Under the pieces are notes generated by a model, which saw only the letters and a list, made by a program, of their open reading frames with translations, did not search any database and was not told the DNA's origin. Shown in pieces: positions 53,527 through 64,000 of a stretch of 64,000 bases of DNA. The position numbers and the translations under genes are program-made. Source of the DNA: Blautia wexlerae DSM 19850. GTDB taxonomy: Bacteria > Bacillota > Clostridia > Lachnospirales > Lachnospiraceae. The stretch is from assembly GCF_025148125.1 (NCBI RefSeq), contig NZ_CP102267.1, forward strand, positions 4,040,501 through 4,104,500, given 5' to 3'. Numbering within the stretch: position 1 is the stretch's first letter; each line of letters starts with the position of its first letter.

Positions 53527-55647
53527 TCAGTCTTTCTTAGAAAGGATTTTTTCCTGTACAGACTTCGGAACCTGCTCATATTTCTCAAAGAACATAGAGT
53601 AGTTACCACGTCCCTGTGTTCTGGAACGAAGGTCTGTAGCATATCCGAACATTTCGGAAAGCGGTACATATCCGCGGATCATCTTACCACCGCCGATATC
53701 TTCCATACCTTCGATACGTCCACGACGGGAGTTGATATCACCGATTACATCACCCATGTAATCTTCAGGTGTTGTAACCTCTACCTTCATGATCGGCTCA
53801 AGAAGTACAGGAGCTGCTTTCTGCATAGCATCCTTGAATGCAAGAGAACCTGCAATATGGAATGCCATTTCAGAAGAGTCGACTTCATGGTAAGAACCAT
53901 CATATACGTTAGCATATACGCCGACTACTGGGAATCCGCCAAGGATACCGGCTTTCATAGCCTCTTCGATACCTTCGCCAACTGCAGGGATGTATTCCTT
54001 CGGAATAGCACCACCAACAACTGTGGATTCGAACTTGTACAGTTCTTCTCCGTTGGCATCCATAGGCTGGAATTTAACTTTACAGTGACCATACTGTCCA
54101 CGACCACCGGACTGTTTTGCATACTTGCTGTCTACATCAACAGGTTTGGTGATTGTTTCTTTGTAAGCAACCTGAGGAGCACCTACGTTAGCCTCTACCT
54201 TGAATTCACGAAGGAGACGGTCAACGATGATATCCAGATGAAGCTCACCCATACCAGCGATAATGGTCTGTCCTGTTTCCTGATCTGTATGTGCACGGAA
54301 TGTCGGGTCTTCTTCTGCAAGTTTTGCAAGAGCTTCACCAAGTTTACCCTGTCCAGCTTTAGTCTTAGGCTCGATAGCTAGCTCGATAACTGGTTCTGGG
54401 AATTCCATGGACTCCAGGATTACCGGATGCTGCTCGTCACAGATTGTATCACCAGTTGTTGTGAATTTAAATCCGATTGCTGCAGCGATATCACCGGAAT
54501 ATACTTTATCAAGTTCCATACGTTTGTTAGCATGCATCTGAAGGATACGTCCAACACGTTCTTTCTTGTCCTTAGTAGCGTTAAGTACATAAGAACCGGA
54601 ATTCATTGTACCGGAGTATACACGGAAATATGCAAGTTTACCAACGAATGGGTCTGTCATGATCTTAAATGCCAGAGCTGAGAATGGTTCTTCATCAGAA
54701 GAATGTCTCACTACTTCGTTACCGTCCAGATCAGTTCCCTGGATTGGAGGAATGTCTGTAGGAGCCGGCATATACTCAAGGATAGCATCAAGAAGCTTCT
54801 GAACACCTTTGTTTCTGTAAGCAGAACCACAGCAAACCGGAACAGCTGTACACTCGCATGTCGCTTTTCTTAATGTTGCTTTCAGTCTCTCAACAGTTGG
54901 TTCTTCACCGTCAAGATATTCCATCATTAAGTCGTCATCAAGCTCACAGATTTTCTCAATGAGCTCTGTATGATAAAGCTCAGCATCTTCCTTCATGTCT
55001 TCAGGAATATCAACGATGGAGATGTCATCACCTTTTTCATCGTTGTAGATGTAAGCTTTCATTTCGAATAAGTCAATGATTCCTTTGAAATCATCTTCTT
55101 TTCCGATTGGCAGCTGTAAGCAGATTGCGTTTTTACCAAGACGAGTCTTGATCTGCTCTACTGCACCGTAGAAGTTTGCACCAAGGATATCCATCTTGTT
55201 GATGAATGCCATACGTGGTACATTGTAAGTGTCGGCCTGACGCCATACGTTTTCAGACTGCGGTTCAACACCACCCTTAGCACAGAAAACGCCGACAGCA
55301 CCGTCAAGTACACGAAGAGAACGCTCAACTTCTACTGTGAAGTCAACGTGACCTGGGGTATCAATGATGTTGATACGATGTTCCAGAGCACCTGGCTTCG
55401 GTTTGCAGTTCTCTTCCAGAGTCCAGTGACATGTTGTAGCCGCTGAAGTGATTGTGATACCTCTCTCCTGCTCCTGTTCCATCCAGTCCATGGTAGCAGT
55501 ACCTTCATGAGTATCACCAATCTTATAGTTGACACCTGTATAATACAGGATACGTTCTGTAAGAGTTGTTTTACCCGCATCGATATGAGCCATAATACCA
55601 ATATTTCTGGTACGCTCTAATGGATATTCTCTTCCCTCTTTAGCCAA
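53527..55647 (-). CDS. fusA: Elongation factor EF-G
   Basis: 706 residues, complete: [21 protein letters not shown], then domains II-V with [14 protein letters not shown]. It catalyses translocation. The start is TTG (55647) with AGGAGGAAAATCCA upstream, an uncommon start for fusA. It lies 17 bp after rpsG. Confidence 0.97.
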   Translation of the reverse strand: MAKEGREYPLERTRNIGIMAHIDAGKTTLTERILYYTGVNYKIGDTHEGTATMDWMEQEQERGITITSAATTCHWTLEENCKPKPGALEHRINIIDTPGHVDFTVEVERSLRVLDGAVGVFCAKGGVEPQSENVWRQADTYNVPRMAFINKMDILGANFYGAVEQIKTRLGKNAICLQLPIGKEDDFKGIIDLFEMKAYIYNDEKGDDISIVDIPEDMKEDAELYHTELIEKICELDDDLMMEYLDGEEPTVERLKATLRKATCECTAVPVCCGSAYRNKGVQKLLDAILEYMPAPTDIPPIQGTDLDGNEVVRHSSDEEPFSALAFKIMTDPFVGKLAYFRVYSGTMNSGSYVLNATKDKKERVGRILQMHANKRMELDKVYSGDIAAAIGFKFTTTGDTICDEQHPVILESMEFPEPVIELAIEPKTKAGQGKLGEALAKLAEEDPTFRAHTDQETGQTIIAGMGELHLDIIVDRLLREFKVEANVGAPQVAYKETITKPVDVDSKYAKQSGGRGQYGHCKVKFQPMDANGEELYKFESTVVGGAIPKEYIPAVGEGIEEAMKAGILGGFPVVGVYANVYDGSYHEVDSSEMAFHIAGSLAFKDAMQKAAPVLLEPIMKVEVTTPEDYMGDVIGDINSRRGRIEGMEDIGGGKMIRGYVPLSEMFGYATDLRSRTQGRGNYSMFFEKYEQVPKSVQEKILSKKD

Positions 55648-55664
55648 TGGATTTTCCTCCTATA

Positions 55665-56270
<606 letters not shown>

Positions 56271-56359
56271 CTAGTCTTCCGTGAATTTTCGATTGATTAA
56301 TTCCTGCTGTCCCAAACAATAGGATCAGCTCTTAAAATTCTTATGAAACCTTTTTAGAA

Positions 56360-56776
56360 TTATTTCTTTTTCGGTCTCTTAGCGCCGTATTTAGAACGGG
56401 CCTGTTTTCTGTTAGCAACACCTGCAGTATCAAGAGTACCTCTGATGATGTGGTATCTTGTACCAGGTAAGTCCTTAACCCTTCCACCACGGATAAGAAC
56501 AACGCTATGCTCCTGAAGGTTGTGACCTTCTCCTGGGATGTAGCTTGTTACTTCGATTCCGTTGGAAAGACGAACTCTGGCGATTTTTCTAAGAGCTGAG
56601 TTAGGCTTCTTAGGAGTTGCAGTCTTAACTGCTGTACAAACGCCACGTTTCTGTGGTGCAGACTGTTCAACTGCTTTCTTTCTTAAAGAGTTGAATGTTT
56701 TCTGGAGAGCCGGAGCTGTAGATTTCTTTACAGATGTCTGGCGTCCTTTTCTTACTAACTGGTTGAATGTTGGCAT
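56360..56776 (-). CDS. rpsL: Ribosomal protein S12
   Basis: 138 residues. Decoding-centre protein: [20 protein letters not shown], then [19 protein letters not shown], and the [16 protein letters not shown] end. The usual site of streptomycin resistance is the wild-type-looking TPKKPNS. First gene of the str operon; GGGAGGTGAAATGGA precedes the ATG. Confidence 0.97.
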   Translation of the reverse strand: MPTFNQLVRKGRQTSVKKSTAPALQKTFNSLRKKAVEQSAPQKRGVCTAVKTATPKKPNSALRKIARVRLSNGIEVTSYIPGEGHNLQEHSVVLIRGGRVKDLPGTRYHIIRGTLDTAGVANRKQARSKYGAKRPKKK

Positions 56777-57559
56777 TCCATTTCACCTCCCGATTTATTT
56801 CTCCATAGATTTTTCTATGGGGCCTTGCGGTTGCTATTCGTGTAATTACGCACAAAAAAATTAAACGTTCCTTTTGCACGCTTGCTCATTATATCCCGTA
56901 AAACTCACACTGTCAAGGCATTTCTCCTGAATTTTACAGTATTTTTTCATATTTTTATCATAACCAAAAAATCCTTTCCTCATACACTACATCACCATAT
57001 TAAACTTATCTGACAATATGCTCCCCCTCCAACCACTTTACTGCCACTTCCCCACCGCGAATCCCAGCGCCGGATAATATTTATTTTGTGTGCATTTGCA
57101 GGATGCTTAGAGATACTTAATCTGCAGAAATCTGCGTTATGAGCAGACCGTCTCACGTGTTTGAGCGAAGTTTGCAACGTAGCGAGTTTGAGAGGGCTGC
57201 TCATGCTTTTAGCAGATTTCTGCAGATTTATAGCAGTCCTAGTAAATAATGCATTTAAGACAGTTCAGCAGAGTGCGAAAGACAAGGAAGATATCTGCAG
57301 GCGTGCTAACGCACGGCAAAGATATCTGACGCAGGATTTCACACTCTGATGGGCTGGATTAAGATGCATTATTTACTAGAACTGCTATAATATCTCTTAG
57401 CGTCCGAAACCGCACACAAAATAAATATTATCCGGCGCGTCCCCTTCACTAACAATTGCATTTCCCCCTCCCTTTTATTATAATAACAACCAAAGCAGGC
57501 AAATCAACTTGCAGACACACTATAACATTCTATAAACTCAGGAAAGGACACTATAATAT
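56777..57559. other. Large intergenic gap holding a palindromic element
   Basis: Leader of rpsL, then an AT-rich stretch, then the nested palindromic element at 57067-57438, then the amidase promoter region. No gene found; small frames inside are by-products of the palindrome. Confidence 0.6.
57067..57438. repeat. 372-bp nested palindromic element (three-way junction)
   Basis: Outer arms: 57067-57093 and 57412-57438 are perfect 27-bp inverted repeats. Inside are two large hairpins: arm A, 57119-57135 with 57212-57228 (17-bp perfect AATCTGCAGAAATCTGC), and arm B, 57231-57256 with 57364-57389 (AGCAGTCCTAGTAAATAATG and its complement, one mismatch). Each arm has further inner inverted pairs such as CGTGC/GCACG and CAGAGTG/CACTCTG. 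Confidence 0.85.
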
Positions 57560-58573
57560 ATGAAGAAACCCAGCATGATCAGCATCCTTCTGTTTCTGAC
57601 AGGACTCCTGTGCATCATAGCCCTGATCTTCTTTAACAGGACCACACTGCACCAGATCCTCTCTACCGAAAAAGAAGTCGACACAATCTCCGAACAGATC
57701 ACTGCAAAACACGACGAAGTCAAACAGGCAGTAGACAAGTACACTACCGCCATAGACACAGTCCAGTCAAATATCAATCGCATGAAACAAAAACAACAGA
57801 CAGCCACACAGAAGAAAACAAAAGAAAAAGCTGAAATCCCGGAAGAATCTTCATCAAAGCCTTCTGTATTCAGCCAGAACAGCACCAGCGCCTCTTCTGA
57901 TTCCAGTGCCGGCGTTTTCTCCTCCGATGCCGAAACAGGCGGACATATAATAGGAATCGATCCAGGGCATCAGAGTGAGTCCGTGGATATGAGTGCCCCG
58001 GAGCCCAACGGTCCCGGTTCTTCTGAAATGAAAGCAAAATGTACCAGCGGAACTCAGGGAACCTACAGTGGTGTTCCCGAATACCAGCTCAATCTGGAGG
58101 TCTCTCTTCAACTAAAGGATGAACTGGAACAGAGAGGCTATCAGGTAGTCATGACACGAACAGACAATGAAACAGCCATCAGCAACATGGAACGCGCACA
58201 ATATGCTGCTGCACAAGGCGCAGAGATTTATGTCCGCATCCATGCAAACGGCGATGATTCCCATACTGCATCAGGAGCACTGACCATGTCGCCCTCTCAG
58301 AATAACCCTTATATCCCACAACTGTTTGAACAGTCTGATCGATTATCCCGGTGCATCATCGATTCCTACTGTGCTGCAACAGGTTTTCAGAACCTTGGAA
58401 TCCAGTACACTGACACAATGACAGGAATTAACTGGAGCACTGTTCCTGTTACGATCCTTGAAATGGGATTTATGACAAGCCAGAATGACGATCTGAAAAT
58501 GAATGACGCAGAATTCCAGAAAACAATGGTACAGGGAATCGCAAATGGCATTGACAGCTACTTTGCATCATGA
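57560..58573 (+). CDS. Membrane-tethered N-acetylmuramoyl-L-alanine amidase (Amidase_3)
   Basis: 337 residues. N-terminal helix (8-26), a coiled coil (about 30-85), a Ser-rich linker, then Amidase_3. Zn ligands are visible: H in GIDPGHQSE, E in the GVPEYQLNLEV segment, H in VRIHANG, and catalytic E in LEMGFMTS. It cleaves stem peptides from muramic acid, probably from the outer face of the membrane. It stands just before a similarly built serine hydrolase. Confidence 0.9.
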   Translation: MKKPSMISILLFLTGLLCIIALIFFNRTTLHQILSTEKEVDTISEQITAKHDEVKQAVDKYTTAIDTVQSNINRMKQKQQTATQKKTKEKAEIPEESSSKPSVFSQNSTSASSDSSAGVFSSDAETGGHIIGIDPGHQSESVDMSAPEPNGPGSSEMKAKCTSGTQGTYSGVPEYQLNLEVSLQLKDELEQRGYQVVMTRTDNETAISNMERAQYAAAQGAEIYVRIHANGDDSHTASGALTMSPSQNNPYIPQLFEQSDRLSRCIIDSYCAATGFQNLGIQYTDTMTGINWSTVPVTILEMGFMTSQNDDLKMNDAEFQKTMVQGIANGIDSYFAS

Positions 58574-58686
58574 TGATGTAAGTGTCAAAAAGCATTTTGC
58601 CCCTGACTTGATATCTGCGGATTGTTACGCAGCTTCGCAGTTCCCGCAATCCTGATTACAATAATAATTACGAAAGGAAAACCGCA

Positions 58687-59787
58687 ATGAATAAAAAGCC
58701 AAATGAAAAACCTATTTTTCTCTATATAGTGATCGGCATACTGACTGTTGCAGTGATTGCACTGGCAGCTGTTTCATTTTTATCACTGAACCATCTCGTC
58801 ACACTACAGCAAAAAGTACAGACACTCTCCAAAACCGTAGAGGAGATTTCCACTGATGCAAATACCCTTATCAGTCAGGCAGATCAGTTAGATGAATTAA
58901 GAGAACAGGAAAGTTCTGTCAAGGCAGCCACCGGAGAAACATCTCCTGCACAGTCAGAATCCGCTGAACCATCTTCAGAACCCGAACAACAGAACGGAAC
59001 ACTTTCCCCTTCCTCCAACAACACATTTACCGACAACACTGATTCCAGCATGGACAATCTCCTGAAACAGGTACAGTCCCTGCTGCCGGCTGATAACGGA
59101 ACCTGGTCCGTCTATGTCTGCAACCTGTCGAAAGATTCTGAAGGCATGATCAACGATACTCCCATGCAGGCAGCAAGCCTGATCAAACTGTATATTATGG
59201 GAGCTGTATACGAAAACTACGATACCCTCTCCCAGTCTCACAACGGAGACGAAATTGACAGTAATATTTCAGCCATGATCACTGTCAGTGATAATGATGC
59301 TGCCAACACTCTGGTAAACTGGCTTGGAAACGGCGATGACTCTGCAGGCATGGCAAAAGTAAATGGCTTCTGCCAGGAACATGGTTTCACCAGCACCCAG
59401 ATGAACCGCCTGCTTCTCGCAGGTAAAGAAAACGGCGACAACTATACATCCGTCAAAGACTGTGGAACCTTTTTAAAGCAGATATACCAGACTGTCAATG
59501 GAACCCTTCCCGCTTCTACCCTTCCAAACGCAGATGCAATGTATTATCACTTAAAAATGCAGCAGCGTAAAAACAAGATCCCTGCACAACTTCCAGAAGG
59601 CGTCGGTACTGCCAATAAGACCGGCGAACTTGACACTGTAGAAAATGATGCAGCGATCATCTATGATACAGCCAAAGGAATTGATCTTGTAGTATGCTTT
59701 ATGTCACAGGATCTTACTGATACCGGTGCAGCCCAAAGCACCATTGCTGCAGATGCACGTGCTATCTACGGATACTATAATGAATAA
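58687..59787 (+). CDS. Membrane-tethered class A beta-lactamase-like serine hydrolase
   Basis: 366 residues. N-terminal helix (about 9-31), coiled coil (35-70), Ser/Glu-rich linker, then a class A fold with S164-x-x-K167 (SLIK), S201-D202-N203 and K311-T312-G313. The canonical Glu166-loop motif (ExxLN) was not identified, so it may be a D,D-peptidase-like enzyme rather than a true beta-lactamase. AAAGGAAAACCGCA precedes the ATG. Its architecture parallels the amidase upstream. Confidence 0.85.
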   Translation: MNKKPNEKPIFLYIVIGILTVAVIALAAVSFLSLNHLVTLQQKVQTLSKTVEEISTDANTLISQADQLDELREQESSVKAATGETSPAQSESAEPSSEPEQQNGTLSPSSNNTFTDNTDSSMDNLLKQVQSLLPADNGTWSVYVCNLSKDSEGMINDTPMQAASLIKLYIMGAVYENYDTLSQSHNGDEIDSNISAMITVSDNDAANTLVNWLGNGDDSAGMAKVNGFCQEHGFTSTQMNRLLLAGKENGDNYTSVKDCGTFLKQIYQTVNGTLPASTLPNADAMYYHLKMQQRKNKIPAQLPEGVGTANKTGELDTVENDAAIIYDTAKGIDLVVCFMSQDLTDTGAAQSTIAADARAIYGYYNE

Positions 59788-59882
59788 ACACACTCTTCTG
59801 AATCTACAGTCTATCCAGATAATTGTCATAAATCAGACAGATATTCGCAACCTACGCAGGGGACTTACTTGATTCGGTTAAA

Positions 59883-59921
59883 AGAAGGAGGCACATCCCT
59901 TAACGGGTTGTGCCTCCTTCT
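59883..59921 (-). terminator. Terminator at the end of the LacI remnant
   Basis: Minus strand: AGAAGGAGGCACA stem with TGTGCCTCCTTCT, then TTTT. The remnant's stop codon lies in its loop. Confidence 0.75.
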
Positions 59922-60040
59922 GCAAATTCAACAGGAAGAATCGTCAATGTCTCAATCTCTTCCCCTTTTATTTTCTTTAATAAAAGTTCCACAGCCTTTC
60001 GTGCCATATCCGGCACCGGCTGTACAATTGTTGATACCAT
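59900..60040 (-). pseudogene. C-terminal remnant of a LacI-family regulator
   Basis: 46 residues, VSTIVQPVPDMARKAVELLL and ILPVEFAEGGTTR, the characteristic end of LacI proteins. All of the DNA-binding and most of the sensor domain is gone. It directly adjoins the stop of the frameshifted unknown gene, so a deletion joined them. Confidence 0.8.
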
Positions 60041-61268
60041 TATGCCTCTTCAGCTTCCCCCTCTTCATAGGACTTCTCCCATATCTCCGAAAATACTGCC
60101 AGCGGACAGTCTGTGAGAAGGCACATGAGAAGGAAACATTCGTATGGATTTACTATGTATATCTCTCCCATTCCACATCGAAGCAGAATATCCTGAATCT
60201 CATCCAGAAAATGCTTGTATCTGTTAAAAGGATCATCATCCTCCATTTCCTGGGATACGATAAAGAATTCCAGTGTGATCAGGTCAAAGCGCTCCACCGG
60301 GAGTTTGTGGCTTAAAATATTTGTAATCCTCTGCCTGCTGAAACGCTTCTGGCTGAAATGCTTTGCCAGAATGGAGGCAGACATTTTCTTCAGATTGCCC
60401 ATTTTGTTGATGGGGATTCCGCTGCAGATTACTTTTTCCACATCAGAAGGTGTAATTCTTTCTGCTGTCCACACCTTATCCCCACCTTTTTCCTCTTCAT
60501 CATGCTGATACAGTCCGGCAATAATCTGCTTCGCATGATATAAAAGCTTTGTAAACTCCTGAAATGCCTGACTTTTCTCAGATATGGGATCTACTCTTTT
60601 TGATTTCAGTCGGGCAAGATAATCGATCAGTTTCTCCTCCGTATCAAGGCACAGGTTGCTTCCGTATAAAACCTGAGTATTTTCCACTTCCACAGGAGCG
60701 AGTATCTCATATTTTTTTTCAATTCCTCTGCTTTATGATAACCCTGCTGCGTACTGTAACAATACCAGTAGATCACCTCGTCCGGATTGTAAAAATCAAA
60801 ATCCTGTTCTTTCAGTACTCTTGTCAGGAAATCCGACACATCCTCTGTGGTCATTTTCAACCCAAACCCCAGAAGAAAAACAGTTTCTCTTTTTACAGAT
60901 GCCTGATTCAGCCAGTTATTCACCAGTGCCGACAACTTGGTAGAGGTAGGATTCATAGATTTGGGCGTATAGGTTTCCTTAAAGGAATCTACTACGATCT
61001 CCTTATACACTTCCTGTGGAACCTCCGAGAAGGGTTCTTCCAGCTCTGCCCTTTCATAAATATATCTCTTCAGATGGTCGCCAAAGGACACCAGTTCCAT
61101 CTCTTTATATAAATAGTGGAAAATAACATCCGCATCTTCGTCTTCAAAACTGTCCAGGCTTACCACCTGCCGAAATCTCTGTGCCGCCCTTCTGGTAAAT
61201 TCATACTCCTGTACTTTATCAAACGCAACATTCTGTTCAAAATCCAGATCCTGCATACGGTTCTTCAT
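60040..61268 (-). CDS. Unknown kinase-operon protein split by a frameshift at an A8 run
   Basis: Two overlapping frames (61268-60627 and 60693-60040) join as one ~409-residue helical protein. At 60712-60719 the minus strand has eight As; with one more base the first frame EELKK reads on as KYEILAPVEVENTQVLYG into the second. So either the gene is broken, the base count is a sequencing error, or slippage makes the full protein. It follows the Ser/Thr kinase and phosphatase by 13 bp, implying a shared pathway. No known domain was recognised. Confidence 0.7.
60712..60719. repeat. A8 slippery tract (T8 on plus strand)
   Basis: Homopolymer at the point where the reading frame switches in the 60040-61268 gene. 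Confidence 0.7.
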
Positions 61269-61281
61269 GCTGCCCCACCTC

Positions 61282-62100
61282 TCATTTTTTATCTTTCAGA
61301 TTTTTCATCCATTCTTTCATTCTGCGGACTGTATCCAGCTTCTGTACTTCACAGAGCACGATCGTCACATTATCTCTCCCACCTTTTTGGAGAGCATTTT
61401 TAAGAAGATCATTTACAATCTCCGGGATTTCCATATCCTGTGACAGAATCGCCTCTATCTCACTGTCCGAAAGCATATCTGTTACTCCATCTGAACACAG
61501 AAGATATCTGTATCCCTCCTTATGCTCGATTTCTGTCACAGAAGGTTCCAGTCTCTGCAGCTCTTCAGGAAGTCCAAGATACTGGGTTAACGGGGCTTTC
61601 CCAACTGCCGTACCACCAAAAACATGGTCTGTGGAAATCTGCTGAAGCTTACCGCCATCCATAAAATAAATCCTGCTGTCCCCAAGATTGCAGGCAAACA
61701 TAGACTCTGGTGTAAAGAGGAGCATTGCCATTGTGCTTCCCATGCTCCAAATATGATGATCTGTTCCATATCTGCATACTGCCTGATTCATCTTCTCACA
61801 TACATCGTCTATAAAATCTTCCGGCATATCCCTCAGCATTCTTTTATTCGCATTATAAAATTTTCCAAATTCTTCTGATGCAAGAAAGGCTGCAATCTCG
61901 CCGCAGCTTTCTCCTCCCATACCGTCAAATACCGCCATTGCCGGTGCTCTGTTACCCGAAATAATCTTTGAGCAGATACCCTTTGTTCCTTCATTGTTCA
62001 CCGGAAGGGATTCCCCAAAACACCAGAAATTATCTTCATTATTTGCCCGGATATTTCCTGTATGGCAGGTATATGCACATTCAATCTGATACATTGCCAT
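61282..62100 (-). CDS. PP2C-type Ser/Thr protein phosphatase
   Basis: 272 residues. Metal- and phosphate-binding motifs in order: NNEDNFW, AVFDGMGGESCG, NLGDSRIYF, LCSDGVTDML and GGRDNVTIVL. It reverses phosphorylation by the adjacent kinase. It overlaps the kinase gene by 20 bp, and the alternative ATG six bases later is equally possible. Confidence 0.92.
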   Translation of the reverse strand: MAMYQIECAYTCHTGNIRANNEDNFWCFGESLPVNNEGTKGICSKIISGNRAPAMAVFDGMGGESCGEIAAFLASEEFGKFYNANKRMLRDMPEDFIDDVCEKMNQAVCRYGTDHHIWSMGSTMAMLLFTPESMFACNLGDSRIYFMDGGKLQQISTDHVFGGTAVGKAPLTQYLGLPEELQRLEPSVTEIEHKEGYRYLLCSDGVTDMLSDSEIEAILSQDMEIPEIVNDLLKNALQKGGRDNVTIVLCEVQKLDTVRRMKEWMKNLKDKK

Positions 62101-63988
62101 TATCTGTCTTTGTTCCTTCTCCCTTCAATGCTTTCAATGAATTGTTCCAGTATTTCTCGCCACGTTTCACGAATTCCTCATTATCTTTTTCGTTATCGTG
62201 ACACTTTCCATTGGAATCGATCCATCTTATCAGTTCGCCGTCGTTATAATAATAATATTCTGAAGTTTCATCATACCAGATATATGCAAAGAATAACTTC
62301 TCTCCCCAGTAGAAATATTCTTCATAAACTCCATCTCCGGATTCTGCCGGATAGACCAGAGCTTTCATGCATTCACTCTCAATATCCAGATTTCCATCTG
62401 CCTGCTGAGTGGTCTTTACCCTTCTCAGATATCGCAGAACAGCTCCTTCTGTTCCAACCCAGTCGTAACTGTTCAGATTATCTGTGATAGTTGTTGCCTG
62501 CTCCTTGATCGTATCCAGAGCCTTGGAGAAATCTTTGGATCCGGATTTTGTGGAGCTGTATTTCTCATCATCCAGAATTGCGATCGGATTATCCTCCTGT
62601 CCTTCCTGAGCATGATCTGTACTTACTCTGTAATAGACGGCGGCCATCATAAGTATCGCTGTACCTGCCACAATTGCAAGCAATGCCCTGCGCAGCAGCT
62701 GTTTCTTCCTGCGTCTTCGCTTTCTGGCTTCCACAGCACGCGCAGATCTTATCGCAACTGTTTCTGATGGCGTTTCCTGTGGCTGTATTTTCTGTTCTGC
62801 TACAACTGACATTGTTTCTTTATCTGTAAAGCCGCTCGCCGGAACATTGTTTACAGCACGTTTTCTTTTTGCAGTATTCTGAAAATCTGATGTTTTTTTA
62901 TTTCCCTGGGTATTCTGTACCGACGTATTCTGCACTGTACTTTTTCGTACATTTTCAGCATCTGATGTAACATTCTGTGCTGCTCTGCCGTTCTGTGCAA
63001 TTGCACTATATGATTCTGTTTTATCCGTTCCTGCTTTCTGAACACCGTTTTGTAACTGCCGGATTCTGCCAGATCTTCCATTTTTCAGATCATCCAACGC
63101 ACTATAAAGCTCCTCCGGTGTCTGATATCTCTGTGCAGGATCATAAGCACAGGCCTTCATGATAATACGGGCAAACTGTGTTCCTGCATCCACAGGTGCA
63201 CTCATCTGCTCTCCTGCAACACGCTTATTTAATGCATTTTCCTTATCCCTGTAAGTGATAAACTGTTTTTCCAGACTCATAAATGGCAGTCTGTTATGAT
63301 TCACCAGCCTGTACAGCACAATCCCAAGAGAATAAATATCTACCCTGCTGTCATATTTCTCACCTTTATACATCTCAGGCGCCATATAAGAGTAAGTACC
63401 TTTCTTGGAAAATCCGCTCATGGTTCGCTCAAGTTCACGTGCAATTCCGAAATCTCCAAGCTTAAAATCGCCAAATCTGGATACAAAAATATTCTCCGGC
63501 TTGATATCCCTGTGAATGATCTTAAGTTTCCGGCAATATTCCAGTGCCTTACTCAAATCCATTCCCAGCTTTATTACCTCTTTCTCAGTAAGCTGCTTTT
63601 CCGCACAGTAATCCATAAAACTTGTCAGATATTCCATCCTTATGGAAATCTCCCATCCAATGACATCCAGATATTCCATAACCTTAAAATCTTCTACAGA
63701 GACAATGTAAGAGTTTCCTCGAAAGTATTCCATGGTACTGATTTCCTGAATACATTCCTCAACCAGATTCTGAAAATACTGTCTTGTGGACTGCTCATCC
63801 CCTGTTTCAGAACGTACGCTGTTCAACTCGCTCTGGCTTCCGGGTATATTGATGATCTTGATAGCAGAATAGAAAGATTTTCCACGTTCTGTTCTCTGTG
63901 CCTTATACACCTTTCCAAAAGAGCCTTCGCCGATTTTCTCTATGATTTTCCATTCCGGCCATGCTGAAACCGGAAGTTCTTTATCCAT
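62081..63988 (-). CDS. Membrane Ser/Thr protein kinase (Hanks type)
   Basis: 635 residues. Kinase domain: P-loop IGEGSFGKVY (residues 19-28), K44, catalytic HRD (159-161) with IKPEN, DFG (179-181), APE (203-205). A ~160-residue low-complexity linker rich in Asn/Gln/Thr, a basic stretch, one helix (about 432-452), then an extracellular domain of about 180 residues without PASTA repeats, so unlike PrkC. First visible gene of a kinase-phosphatase operon; GGAGGTGCAAT precedes the ATG. More genes of the operon may lie beyond the window. Confidence 0.92.
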   Translation of the reverse strand: MDKELPVSAWPEWKIIEKIGEGSFGKVYKAQRTERGKSFYSAIKIINIPGSQSELNSVRSETGDEQSTRQYFQNLVEECIQEISTMEYFRGNSYIVSVEDFKVMEYLDVIGWEISIRMEYLTSFMDYCAEKQLTEKEVIKLGMDLSKALEYCRKLKIIHRDIKPENIFVSRFGDFKLGDFGIARELERTMSGFSKKGTYSYMAPEMYKGEKYDSRVDIYSLGIVLYRLVNHNRLPFMSLEKQFITYRDKENALNKRVAGEQMSAPVDAGTQFARIIMKACAYDPAQRYQTPEELYSALDDLKNGRSGRIRQLQNGVQKAGTDKTESYSAIAQNGRAAQNVTSDAENVRKSTVQNTSVQNTQGNKKTSDFQNTAKRKRAVNNVPASGFTDKETMSVVAEQKIQPQETPSETVAIRSARAVEARKRRRRKKQLLRRALLAIVAGTAILMMAAVYYRVSTDHAQEGQEDNPIAILDDEKYSSTKSGSKDFSKALDTIKEQATTITDNLNSYDWVGTEGAVLRYLRRVKTTQQADGNLDIESECMKALVYPAESGDGVYEEYFYWGEKLFFAYIWYDETSEYYYYNDGELIRWIDSNGKCHDNEKDNEEFVKRGEKYWNNSLKALKGEGTKTDNGNVSD

Positions 63989-64000
63989 ATTGCACCTCCA

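Noticed and set aside
52150..54381. Long antisense frames across tuf and fusA
   Set aside because: Cys/Phe-rich shadows of strongly biased codons in the true genes.
57161..57349. Small ORF inside the nested palindrome
   Set aside because: Its sequence is dictated by the inverted repeats; no ribosome site or homology.

Overview
The window is a low-to-mid GC Firmicutes chromosome segment. Gene content fits an anaerobic gut Lachnospiraceae, probably Blautia or a close relative. The evidence is the str operon order rpsL-rpsG-fusA-tuf, many sugar ABC and PTS cassettes, CotF-like and zf-HC2/ECF sigma genes, c-di-GMP-I and yybP-ykoY type riboswitches, and IS110 and IS200/IS605 elements. The species is inferred; no rRNA or tRNA gene was seen.

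Layout. 0-6.5 kb: a truncated MATE gene cut by a small inverted-repeat element, then a fructan/sucrose-type regulon: ABC transporter (two permeases and a binding protein), a GH32 enzyme and a LacI repressor (to 7.5 kb), with four matching operators placed just after consensus promoters. 7.5-9.8 kb: a decayed patch (GH5 and AraC fragments, a CotF-like gene, dispersed repeats). 9.9-18.6 kb: MATE exporter, SseB-like protein, MerR-YbjQ pair, NhaC antiporter, YitT protein, ECF sigma/anti-sigma pair, AAA-ATPase/nuclease-like protein. 19.2-23.9 kb: beta-glucoside utilisation (GH1, PTS IIBCA, RpiR). 23.9-28.4 kb: a c-di-GMP-I riboswitch upstream of a lipoprotein binding protein with a 5'-nucleotidase-like tail and a hybrid histidine kinase. 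28.6-30.1 kb: AbiE-type toxin/antitoxin. 30.4-41.6 kb: what looks like the two ends of one broken condensin-like operon, separated by IS elements and an AT-rich sugar cassette (binding protein, two permeases, Gfo/Idh oxidoreductase, YesM/YesN two-component pair).

41.6-45.4 kb: DUF3786 protein, a cation antiporter under a Mn-type riboswitch, CrcB, Nudix, ThiT. 45.57-52.11 kb: an AT-rich accessory island bounded by 158-bp direct repeats of the tuf 3' end and terminator. It carries a MerR-controlled ABC exporter, a type I toxin-antitoxin-like locus, an XRE membrane regulator, an SdpI-like protein, small membrane proteins and a broken TnpV. 52-56.8 kb: str operon. 57.0-57.4 kb: a 372-bp nested palindromic element. 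57.5-59.8 kb: two membrane-tethered cell-wall-type enzymes. 59.9-64 kb: a LacI remnant and a Ser/Thr kinase - PP2C phosphatase - frameshifted unknown gene operon.

The most interesting items are the toxin-antitoxin locus with convergent consensus promoters and mirrored 5' ends (48.6-49.0 kb), the tuf-bounded island, the nested palindrome, the c-di-GMP-controlled binding protein/kinase pair, and the A8 frameshift in the kinase operon.
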